From Chloroflexota bacterium (GTDB lineage Bacteria; Chloroflexota; Dehalococcoidia; SM23-28-2; RBG-16-64-32): 11,997 nucleotides of DNA. Within the stretch, counting starts at the first letter, position 1, and every line of letters begins with the position of its first letter. Below the pieces are notes generated by a model. That model was not told the DNA's origin. It made no database searches and saw nothing but the letters and a program-made list of their open reading frames with translations. Below, in pieces: positions 6,134-11,997 of this stretch. The stretch is taken from contig JADFTG010000012.1 of assembly GCA_022560365.1 (NCBI GenBank), positions 1-11,997 of the forward strand, written 5' to 3'. The position numbers and the translations under genes are program-made.

Positions 6134-7213
6134 ATGAAGAATCTGGGATTCGCAATCGTCCTGCTAGCGACGTTGTTCGTCATCGTCGCCTTCTCCGCTT
6201 GCAACGATGACGACGATGGCGGCGCGACGCCGGGGCCGTCCGCGATCAGCGCGACCGGCGCCAACGCTACCGCTACCCTGGCCCCGCCGGACGAGGTGAC
6301 GTTCATGGCCGGCTTCAAGCCACAGGCCAACCTGCCGTTCGTCGGCGCTTACGTGGCGCAGGAAAAGGGCTTCTTCGCCGAGGAGAACCTGGATGTAGAG
6401 ATCCAGCACGTCGCCACGCCCGGCGACAACTTCCGCCTGCTCGCCACGGGTCAGGTGCAGTTCTCGACGTCAGACGCTTCGTCGCTCCTGGAGAAGTGGA
6501 CCGGCGACCCGGTGATCGAGGTCGTCTCGCTGGCGCTGATCGGCCAGACGGGCCAGCAGGGGTTCGCCGTGCTGGCCGACTCCGGCATCGAGAGCCCAGC
6601 AGACTGGGCCGGCAAGACCGCCGGCTACAAGGGCAGCGACGTGCCGCCGGACTACCTGGCGATTCTCCAGGCGAACGGCCTCGACCGCTCCGACGTCGAG
6701 GAAGTGCGAGTCCCCTTCGCCCCGCAGGTCCTGACGGAGGGGCAGGTTGATATCTTCCCCGTGTTCATCGCCAACGAGCCGGACACGCTGAGCCGTCTGG
6801 GCTTCGAGACTCGCGTCTTCACCGCCGCCGACTACGGCGCACCTACTCTGGGCCTGTCGTACGTGACGACGCCCGAGTACGCGGCGGAGAACCCGGACAT
6901 CACTGCCCGCTTCACGCGCGCCGTCCTGCGCGGAATTGCTTACGCAGAAGCGAACCGCGAGGAGGCGATCGACATCGTGCTGCAGTACGCGCCGAACGAG
7001 GAACGCGAACACCAGCGCTACATGCTGGACACTGAGCTCGAGATGGCGCAGCCCATGCCGTTCTACGCGCACCTGGGCCTCGGCGGGCAAACGCTTTCGC
7101 AGTGGCAGGCGCTGCACGACTTCCTGATCGAGCACGACGGTCTGCCGCGAGAGATCGCAGACCTGTCGGTCGTCTTCACGGAAGACTTCAAAGCGTACGA
7201 TGGCGGCGAGTAG
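6134..7213 (+). CDS. ABC transporter substrate-binding lipoprotein, NMT1/THI5-like
   Basis: The 359-residue binding protein should capture the substrate outside the membrane. A lipoprotein signal peptide (residues 1-22) ends in the box FSAC with Cys23. Phe at the -3 position is less usual than Leu. It is followed by Asn-Asp-Asp-Asp-Asp and an Ala/Thr/Pro/Ser linker to about residue 52. The domain opens with FKPQANLPFVGAYVAQEKGF and continues with GDNFRLLATGQVQFSTSDA, both typical of NMT1/THI5 proteins such as ThiY and RibY. Probable ligands are therefore a thiamine pyrimidine (HMP or a formylamino pyrimidine) or a flavin; sequence alone does not decide. AGGAG overlapping the permease stop lies about 10 nt before the ATG. 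It is the last gene of the transporter operon, with no clear terminator after it. Confidence 0.9.
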   Translation: MKNLGFAIVLLATLFVIVAFSACNDDDDGGATPGPSAISATGANATATLAPPDEVTFMAGFKPQANLPFVGAYVAQEKGFFAEENLDVEIQHVATPGDNFRLLATGQVQFSTSDASSLLEKWTGDPVIEVVSLALIGQTGQQGFAVLADSGIESPADWAGKTAGYKGSDVPPDYLAILQANGLDRSDVEEVRVPFAPQVLTEGQVDIFPVFIANEPDTLSRLGFETRVFTAADYGAPTLGLSYVTTPEYAAENPDITARFTRAVLRGIAYAEANREEAIDIVLQYAPNEEREHQRYMLDTELEMAQPMPFYAHLGLGGQTLSQWQALHDFLIEHDGLPREIADLSVVFTEDFKAYDGGE

Positions 7214-7258
7214 CCCGTAAGCGCTCCAAGGCAGGCGGAAACGTATCACAATAGGACG

Positions 7259-8488
7259 ATGCGATACGTGATCGCGGCATACGCCGCCTGTCTGACGCTG
7301 CTGGCCGTGTTCGCGGTCGTGGGCGCCGCGCTGGTCTTCGAGGCGACCGGGCCGTCGGACGCGGCTGAGGCGGCGGCGAACAGCCACTCGTTCAACTTGA
7401 TCACCTGGGAGCTGGAGCACTTGCCGCAGAAGTGGCTGTACAAGATCGGCGGCATCTTCCGCGAGGAGCAAGGGAGCGATGACGAGGCGCTGCAACGCTA
7501 CTTCGAGCTGGGCGACGAGATCGGCCGGCTGGCCGGCGACGCTCCGGGCTCGGACGAGCTGGCGCGGGCCGAGGACGAACGAGGCGACCTCGAAGCGCGC
7601 GTCGAGGACATCATCGAGGGGCGCGTGACGTCCGTGCTAGAGGAGCAGAACCTGGCGCTGGAGCCGCCGCTCTTCACCGACCTCGGGCTCATCTTCCCGC
7701 CGCTCGACTTCGAGCTCGACCCGCCGCCGCGCGTGCTCGCCGTCTCGCCACGCGACCGCATCGAGCTGGACGACTCGTACCTGCTGACGCCCGGTCTTTC
7801 GAGTGAGACGGCGCTTGCTATCGAGAGCAGCGTCGAGACCGATGACCCCGATGTCTCAGCGCTGGTCGTAACATCGGGCGGCGTGGCGACGTACCCGAGC
7901 GTGATCAACGAGGGCCGCTCGTACGAGCGCATCGTCGATACGGTGTTCCACGAGTGGCTGCACCAGTACCTGATCTTCTTCCCGCTGGGCCGTAGCTATT
8001 TCGAGGGCGGCGAGGCCCGCACGCTGAACGAGAGCGTCGCTAACATCGCCGGGAGCGAGTTGGCGCGCCTCTACTTCGAGAAGTACGGCGGGTTGGAGCC
8101 TGAGACGCCTCCTCCGACGCCCGGCCCGAGTTCCACGCCGGCGCCGACGCCAGACCCGGCGGAAGAGCCGTTCGACTTCAGCGCCGAGATGCGGGCGCTG
8201 CGCGTGGAGGTCGAGGAGATGCTGGCGGACGGCCGGATCAAGGAGGCGGAGGCGCTGATGGAGCGCAAGCGCACCGAGTTCGAGGCGAAGGGCCGTTACA
8301 TCCGCCGCCTGAACCAAGCGTACTTCGCGTTCTACGGATTCTACGCGGATACGCCCGCCTCGATCGACCCGATCGGCCCGAAGCTGGCGACGCTGCTCGA
8401 GCAGGCCGGATCGCCCGGCGAGTTCGTGCGGCAGGCCTCAGGGATCACGACGCAGGGCGAACTTGACCGGCTGCTCGGCGGCGGCTAG
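7259..8488 (+). CDS. Membrane-anchored HExxH zinc metalloprotease, aminopeptidase-like
   Basis: The 409-residue protein has one N-terminal membrane segment (about residues 5-27) and an otherwise soluble, probably extracytoplasmic body. The zinc motif is HEWLH (His231, Glu232, His235). The likely third ligand is Glu258 in LNESVAN, so this is a gluzincin (HExxH plus NExxA), resembling the predicted aminopeptidases of COG4324 (PF10023) but diverged. An acidic helical region covers residues 70-130. A Pro/Thr linker (about 281-302, with PPPTPGPSSTPAPTPDP) splits the metal site from a C-terminal helical part. The ATG at 7259 has AGGA only 2 nt away, a poor spacing; GTG at 7268 would have 11 nt. No terminator separates it from the importer 45 nt upstream, so it may be co-transcribed. 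The substrate is unknown. Confidence 0.8.
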   Translation: MRYVIAAYAACLTLLAVFAVVGAALVFEATGPSDAAEAAANSHSFNLITWELEHLPQKWLYKIGGIFREEQGSDDEALQRYFELGDEIGRLAGDAPGSDELARAEDERGDLEARVEDIIEGRVTSVLEEQNLALEPPLFTDLGLIFPPLDFELDPPPRVLAVSPRDRIELDDSYLLTPGLSSETALAIESSVETDDPDVSALVVTSGGVATYPSVINEGRSYERIVDTVFHEWLHQYLIFFPLGRSYFEGGEARTLNESVANIAGSELARLYFEKYGGLEPETPPPTPGPSSTPAPTPDPAEEPFDFSAEMRALRVEVEEMLADGRIKEAEALMERKRTEFEAKGRYIRRLNQAYFAFYGFYADTPASIDPIGPKLATLLEQAGSPGEFVRQASGITTQGELDRLLGGG

Positions 8489-8514
8489 TCCGCCTGCGCC
8501 CGGTCCGGCAGGCG
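8480..8514. terminator. Hairpins at the overlapping convergent stops
   Basis: The protease TAG (8486-8488) and the permease TAG (minus, 8485-8487) share the palindrome CTAG. GGCGG (8480-8484) pairs with CCGCC (8490-8494) around it. An alternative 7-bp stem joins CGCCTGC (8491-8497) and GCAGGCG (8508-8514). Both are GC-rich without a T tract, so termination is only possible, not clear. Confidence 0.3.
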
Positions 8515-10368
8515 CACGTCGTAGTCGAAGTCGAGGATACGGACGTTCTCGTGCTCGTCGAGGAACGGGCGCAGGCGGCGGATCGCCTGGTTATGGAGGA
8601 GGCTCTCCCACCAGTGGTGCGCCCGGAAGCCGGGCAGGATAACGGTGATCGGAGCGTCGCCTTCACTGCGCTCGAGGCTATCGATGTAGGCGAGCATGGG
8701 CCCGGCGAAGGCGCGGTACGGCGACTCGATGATCAGCAGCGGCACGTCCGGCATCAGGTCATCCCAACGCTGGCGGAACTCCTCGGCCTGATCCCGGTTG
8801 TCGGCAATGTGGACGGCGGCGATGTTGCCGGAGATTTCGCGCGCCATGTCGATCGCACCCATTGTGATCTTGTTGATGTCGTCGACGGGGACGACCACGT
8901 GCTCGCCGCGGCCCCGCTCCACCAGCGGCTTTGCCGGCGGTGCCCTGCGCCGGATGTCGTCTTCGTCGACTTTGACCTGCCGCTCGTACCAATCGTAGTG
9001 CCGGCGGATCATCGCGAAGACAGCGACCAGCACCACTACCATGACGAGCGAGATCCAGGCGCCCTGCGTGAACTTCGTCGCGCCGATAATCACCGCGACG
9101 GCGGCCGTCGCGCCGAGCCCGACGACGTTCATCGCCATGCTCCGCTGCCAGCCCGGATCGCGCCGCGTCCACCAGCGCTTCACCATGCCCAGTTGCGACA
9201 GGCTGAAGGCGATGAAGACGCCAACGGCGTAAAGCGGGATCAGCTTCGTGACCGAGGCGCCGTAGATGACCAGCAGTACGCAGGCGATGACGCCCAGCAC
9301 GAGGATGCCGTTGGAGAACGCCGGGCGGTCGCCGCGGAAGTTGAACTGCCGCGGCAGGTAGCGGTCGCGGGCCAGGATCGAGCCGAGCAGTGGGAAGGCG
9401 TTGAAGCTGCTGTTGGCGGCGAGGAAGAGAACCATCGCCGTCGTGGCCTGCAAAACGTAGTAGACGATGTTCTCACCCCAGACAGCGCGGCCAAGCGACG
9501 AGACGAGCGTCTGGTCTGTCTCGGGCACGAGACCGAAGCGGCTGACGACGAACGTGATGCCAAGGAACATGTAGACGGCGATGCCGGCCATGATCGCCAT
9601 CGTCATCCGCGCGTTCTTCGCCTCCGGCGGCTTGAACGTGGGCGTCCCGTTGGCGATCGTCTCAACGCCGGTCAGCGCCGACGCGCCGGAGGAGAAGGCC
9701 CGAAGCACGAGCCAGATGGTGAGGCCCTGCGTCGCCACTACCTCCCCGGCGGGCGGAGCGGCATGCGTGAACGAGCCGGGTGAGTCGCCGATGAGAACGC
9801 GCACGAAGCCGACGGCGATAGTGCCACCCATCGCAAGGATGAAGAAGTAGGTTGGAGCGGCGAAGAACGAGCCGGACTCGCGGATGCCGCGCAAGTTGCC
9901 CAGGGTGAAGAAGACAACGAAGGCGACGGCCATCGGCACGCGGTAGTCGATGAGCTCCGGCACGGCAGAGGTGATCGCCGCCACACCCGCGGACACACTG
10001 ACCGAGACGAGCAGCGTGTAGTCCACCATCAGCGCGCCGGCGGCGACGAGGCCGGGGTATCGCCCGAGGTTGTCGTGCGAGACGGCGTAGGCGCCACCAC
10101 CGCCGGGATAGGCCCGGATCGTTTCTCTGTAGGAAATCATGACGAGGACCAGCAAAGCGGCGACTACGATACCGATCGGCAGGAGGTAGTCGAGACCGGC
10201 TGTACCGGCGAAGGTGAGCAGGATCAGCGCTTCCTCCGTGGCGTAGGCGGAGGACGAGAGCGGGTCTGAGCCGAGGATGGCGAGCGCCTTGATCTTCGTC
10301 AGCCGCTCATGGATCGACTGAGCGGTCGCGATCGGGCTGCCGAGCACTGTGCCCTTGAAAGCCTGCAC
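8485..10368 (-). other. KimA-like permease part with alternative GTG start
   Basis: If translated on its own from GTG at 10366-10368 this part gives 627 residues, close to KimA (about 607). Its first residues (VQAFKGTVLGSP) line up with the KimA N-terminus nearly end to end. The upstream GAGCGG is only a weak Shine-Dalgarno. Expression could therefore be as a fusion, as a separate product inside the agmatinase remnant, or both. Confidence 0.5.
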
Positions 10369-10986
10369 GATCCGCTCGACGCCCGACACCTGCTCGAGCA
10401 CATTGCGCATGATCGAGGCGTGTGAGTAACGCAAGCCGTGGTAGCGATCGCGCAGGTCCATGTGGGCGTCGATCTGGAGGATGCCGATGGGGGATGCGGG
10501 GCCGAAGTGCTCCGCCACCGCCCGGATCGCACCCAGCGAGACGCTGTGCTCGCCGCCGACGATGCCCGGCGTCCTGGACTCAGCCAGTATCGCCGCCGTG
10601 TGACTTTGGACGAAGGCGTTGACGCGCTCGCCGGCGGCGTCGATGCGCTGAACCGCGTCCGCGTCAGTCGTGCCACCGCCCGCGATGATCGGTTCGGCGA
10701 TCGGCCGGGTCTGCTCGGACAGGTGCGCGATCGACTCGTCGGTCGGCTCCATGTAAATCCCCCGCTCATAAATCCGACCAAGCGTGTGGTCGTACAGATC
10801 GACCTGCACCGAGGCCTTCCGGATCGCGTCCGGGCCCCGGGCGGCGCCTGTGCGGTACGAGGAAGTGGCGTCGAATGGAACGGGGACAAGAATGACGCGA
10901 GCGGTGTCGCGCGTGCAGTGCAGCCCAAAGATCCCGGCGCCGGGCGTCGCCGGCGCATCGGGGTCGAATGACGGGTCGGTGTGCAT
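8485..10986 (-). CDS. Agmatinase N-terminal half fused in frame to KimA-like APC permease
   Basis: One uninterrupted frame of 833 residues. Residues 1-206 are the first part of an agmatinase/ureohydrolase; from residue 207 a full APC-superfamily permease follows with no linker. The permease resembles KimA (YdaO), a proton-coupled potassium importer. It has SDPLSSSAYATEE, the loop YPGGGGAYAVSHDNLG, VDYTLLVSVSVSAG, LTGVETIAN and IPLYAVGVFIAFSLSQ, about 12 membrane helices, and a cytosolic USP-like tail (EHVVVPVDDINK, then HHWWESLLHNQ). Counted from the junction, Asp35, Tyr42, Asp116 and Tyr117 sit one position from the KimA residues 36, 43, 117 and 118 (from memory), so the permease is complete. 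Older annotation may call it simply amino acid permease. I chose ATG 10986, which starts the usual agmatinase N-terminus; the frame upstream to 11298 is antisense to the next gene. The alternative is that the permease starts separately at GTG 10368. Confidence 0.8.
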   Translation of the reverse strand: MHTDPSFDPDAPATPGAGIFGLHCTRDTARVILVPVPFDATSSYRTGAARGPDAIRKASVQVDLYDHTLGRIYERGIYMEPTDESIAHLSEQTRPIAEPIIAGGGTTDADAVQRIDAAGERVNAFVQSHTAAILAESRTPGIVGGEHSVSLGAIRAVAEHFGPASPIGILQIDAHMDLRDRYHGLRYSHASIMRNVLEQVSGVERIVQAFKGTVLGSPIATAQSIHERLTKIKALAILGSDPLSSSAYATEEALILLTFAGTAGLDYLLPIGIVVAALLVLVMISYRETIRAYPGGGGAYAVSHDNLGRYPGLVAAGALMVDYTLLVSVSVSAGVAAITSAVPELIDYRVPMAVAFVVFFTLGNLRGIRESGSFFAAPTYFFILAMGGTIAVGFVRVLIGDSPGSFTHAAPPAGEVVATQGLTIWLVLRAFSSGASALTGVETIANGTPTFKPPEAKNARMTMAIMAGIAVYMFLGITFVVSRFGLVPETDQTLVSSLGRAVWGENIVYYVLQATTAMVLFLAANSSFNAFPLLGSILARDRYLPRQFNFRGDRPAFSNGILVLGVIACVLLVIYGASVTKLIPLYAVGVFIAFSLSQLGMVKRWWTRRDPGWQRSMAMNVVGLGATAAVAVIIGATKFTQGAWISLVMVVVLVAVFAMIRRHYDWYERQVKVDEDDIRRRAPPAKPLVERGRGEHVVVPVDDINKITMGAIDMAREISGNIAAVHIADNRDQAEEFRQRWDDLMPDVPLLIIESPYRAFAGPMLAYIDSLERSEGDAPITVILPGFRAHHWWESLLHNQAIRRLRPFLDEHENVRILDFDYDVRLPDRAQAD
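10369..10986 (-). pseudogene. Truncated agmatinase/ureohydrolase moiety (206 residues)
   Basis: This part begins MHTDPSFDPDAPATPGAGIF and carries family blocks VILVPVPFDATSSYRTGAARGP, IVGGEHSVSLGA (His147) and DAHMDLRD (Asp173, His175, Asp177), ending in SHASIMRNVLEQVSGVERI. Agmatinases of this type run to about 300 residues and use a second metal-binding motif (SxDxDxxDP) in the missing C-terminal third; here it is absent. Without it the two-manganese centre that hydrolyses agmatine to putrescine and urea cannot form, so this half is very probably inactive as an enzyme. It is open with no internal stop, which suggests a young event or selection for expression of the downstream permease. A TATCCT element 8 nt before the ATG would give a leaderless transcript. 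Confidence 0.75.
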
Positions 10987-10994
10987 ACCGCGGT

Positions 10995-11000
10995 AGGATA
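10995..11000 (-). promoter_or_regulatory. Candidate -10 of the agmatinase-permease gene
   Basis: The minus strand reads TATCCT, 8 nt before the ATG at 10986, with no Shine-Dalgarno between. The spacing repeats that of the oxidoreductase gene and fits a leaderless mRNA. No -35 is evident. Confidence 0.35.
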
Positions 11001-11029
11001 GGGCCAAAGGCGACGCATCGGGCCCGGGC

Positions 11030-11035
11030 GTATGC
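11030..11035 (+). promoter_or_regulatory. Candidate -10 of the membrane protein-galK unit
   Basis: TATGCT lies 33 nt before the ATG at 11069, within the 82-bp divergent region. A Shine-Dalgarno (GGAG, 11059-11062) follows 6 nt before the start. No -35 is evident, so the call is tentative. Confidence 0.25.
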
Positions 11036-11068
11036 TCTGGCGCGGTATCAGCGACGACGGAGATCGAC

Positions 11069-11797
11069 ATGGCAAACGACGGCGACGGTCCATACGAACT
11101 TGAGCCCGACGACCCCAGCGCGCCGGCTGAACAGGGCGACCAAAGCGCCTCATCGCAGCCTTCAGGCGACGTGGTGCCGACCGAGCCTCTCATGGACGAC
11201 CTCGACGAGGACGCGGATCTCGAGCGCGACCCGGAGGTCGAGCGGGTACTGACGGGCCGACCCACAAGCGACCGGCATGATGAATCGCCCATCCCCATCG
11301 AGCCCGTCGATGCGCCACGTCAGCCCGTCGTGTTCGTCAAGCCGGCGTGGGATTCACCGAGGATGATGATGATCTTCGGCGGCGTGCTGACGGCCGCGGC
11401 GATTGTCGCAACCTATGTAAACGAGGACAGCCACGAGGTGCTCAGGTCCGTGCTGTCCCTCTACAAAATCGCGGTGCACACCGGCACCGGCGTGGTCGCG
11501 GTGATCGTCTCGGCCCTGCTCGTGCACATGAAGATCGGGCGGCTGGACAAGGCCGCGGCCAGAATGTTCGTCGCCGTGTCCGCCTTCATGCTCGTCGCGC
11601 ACCTCGACATGAACATCAAGACCAACACGGTCGAGCTGCTGGCTGCGGCGGCGACGTACGTGGCGGTCGTGGCCTGGCTGTTCCGATTCAAACGCGATCA
11701 TCTGCTGATCGTGTCCATCGCGCACCTGGCGCTGGTGGCGGTCACACAGCTCGGGATGGTGCTCTCGAAATACACGTCGTGGAGCGGCGCGGGATGA
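11069..11797 (+). CDS. Membrane protein with acidic N-terminal tail, unknown function
   Basis: The 242-residue protein is not one I recognise. Residues 1-95 are hydrophilic, rich in Asp, Glu, Ser and Pro, and probably disordered (for example [20 protein letters not shown]). The rest holds about five predicted membrane segments: near residues 99-116, 128-150, 165-177, 188-204 and 208-228. Charged residues within or between helices include His136 and the short loop [13 protein letters not shown]. The start is supported by GGAG at 11059-11062, 6 nt from ATG, and by the position of the divergent gene. The stop overlaps the galactokinase start (ATGA), so the two are translated together. That coupling could mean a link to sugar metabolism, but the protein shows no transporter motif and no such role is claimed. 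Confidence 0.75.
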   Translation: MANDGDGPYELEPDDPSAPAEQGDQSASSQPSGDVVPTEPLMDDLDEDADLERDPEVERVLTGRPTSDRHDESPIPIEPVDAPRQPVVFVKPAWDSPRMMMIFGGVLTAAAIVATYVNEDSHEVLRSVLSLYKIAVHTGTGVVAVIVSALLVHMKIGRLDKAAARMFVAVSAFMLVAHLDMNIKTNTVELLAAAATYVAVVAWLFRFKRDHLLIVSIAHLALVAVTQLGMVLSKYTSWSGAG

Positions 11798-11997
11798 GCG
11801 CGCACAACGCCTGTGTCGGGCGTGCGTGCGAGGCGTTCTTGCGCGTCTTCGGCACACGGGCGACCCACGCGGCGTCGGCGCCCGGCCGGGTCAACCTCAT
11901 CGGCGAGCACACGGATTACACCGGCGGGTACGTCCTGCCCATCGCCATCGACCTGCGCTGCGCCGCGGTGGGGCGGGTTGCCAGCGGCAGTGGACCG
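11794..11997 (+). CDS. galK: Galactokinase, N-terminal part (cut by window edge)
   Basis: The frame starts at ATG 11794 inside the stop of the preceding gene (ATGA overlap) and stays open to the edge, giving 68 residues. [20 protein letters not shown] is the galactokinase signature of GHMP kinases, followed by LPIAID. In galactokinases the Arg of PGR and the Glu-His-Thr-Asp segment bind galactose and position it for ATP-dependent phosphorylation to galactose-1-phosphate in the Leloir pathway. The N-terminus has the usual length before this signature. The ATP-binding glycine-rich loop lies beyond the window. Related GHMP kinases (N-acetylgalactosamine or arabinose kinase) share part of this motif, so galactokinase is likely but not certain. 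Confidence 0.88.
   Translation, partial: MSAHNACVGRACEAFLRVFGTRATHAASAPGRVNLIGEHTDYTGGYVLPIAIDLRCAAVGRVASGSGP

Noticed and set aside
3989-7495. Long frames opposite or offset to the oxidoreductase and importer genes (e.g. 3989-4894, 5224-6210, 6470-7495)
   Set aside because: They overlap intact conserved genes almost fully and show shadow-like composition.
8551-9783. 410-aa open frame antisense to the permease
   Set aside because: Composition is Arg/Asp/Val-rich with no family resemblance; it mirrors the hydrophobic codons of the permease.
10987-11298. N-terminal extension of the agmatinase-permease frame by 104 residues
   Set aside because: It is Ser-rich, unlike agmatinases, and antisense to the start of the well-supported membrane protein gene at 11069.
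1-11997. tRNA, rRNA, CRISPR array or transposon
   Set aside because: Reading both strands showed no clover-leaf, no regularly spaced repeats and no transposase or terminal inverted repeats.

Overview
The window is GC-rich (mostly about 65%) and gene-dense. It looks like a chromosomal segment of a Chloroflexota bacterium, possibly Dehalococcoidia-like. The hints are coenzyme F420 genes (cofE, npdG) beside a luciferase-like oxidoreductase, a lipoprotein and a membrane-anchored metalloprotease with Pro/Thr/Ala-rich linkers, and probable leaderless starts. This placement is an inference; Actinobacteria also carry F420 genes.

Left edge (1-925): the 3' end of an unrecognised gene of lower GC (about 56% over 61-360) runs in from outside the window. 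Twelve bases after it is a 58-bp near-copy (55/58 identical) of the 5' end of the next large gene. This copy opens a 31-codon remnant that overlaps (ATGA) a 76-aa two-helix membrane ORF. The complete copy, a CoA-transferase beta subunit (926-1807), follows. No alpha subunit is visible next to it, so this edge looks rearranged.

F420 block (minus strand, 4356 to 1814): an LLM-class flavin/F420 oxidoreductase, then npdG (F420H2:NADP+ oxidoreductase), then cofE (F420:gamma-glutamyl ligase). A clear intrinsic terminator lies between the oxidoreductase and npdG, only 19 nt before the npdG start codon. It separates the two units or acts as an attenuator.

Transport block (plus strand, 4545-7213): ATPase, permease (GTGA overlap) and lipoprotein binding protein of an NMT1/THI5-like ABC importer, probably for a thiamine-pyrimidine or flavin-type compound. 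It diverges from the oxidoreductase across 188 bp that hold candidate promoters, a repeated 13-mer over both -10 elements and a structured leader with no recognised riboswitch. A membrane-anchored HExxH/NExxA metalloprotease follows (7259-8488).

Right part: converging on the protease, with overlapping stop codons, is the most striking object of the window. It is one uninterrupted frame (10986 to 8485, minus) that joins the first ~206 residues of an agmatinase/ureohydrolase to a complete KimA-like APC permease. The enzyme part stops before its second metal-binding motif. The permease part begins exactly at its natural N-terminus, where an in-frame GTG also occurs. Divergent from it, an acidic-tailed multi-helix membrane protein (11069-11797) overlaps by ATGA the start of a galactokinase (galK), which the right edge cuts.

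Overall this is mostly ordinary accessory and housekeeping metabolism. The points most worth attention are the agmatinase-permease fusion, the partial duplication of the CoA-transferase gene, and the regulatory arrangements before npdG and in the 4357-4544 intergenic region.
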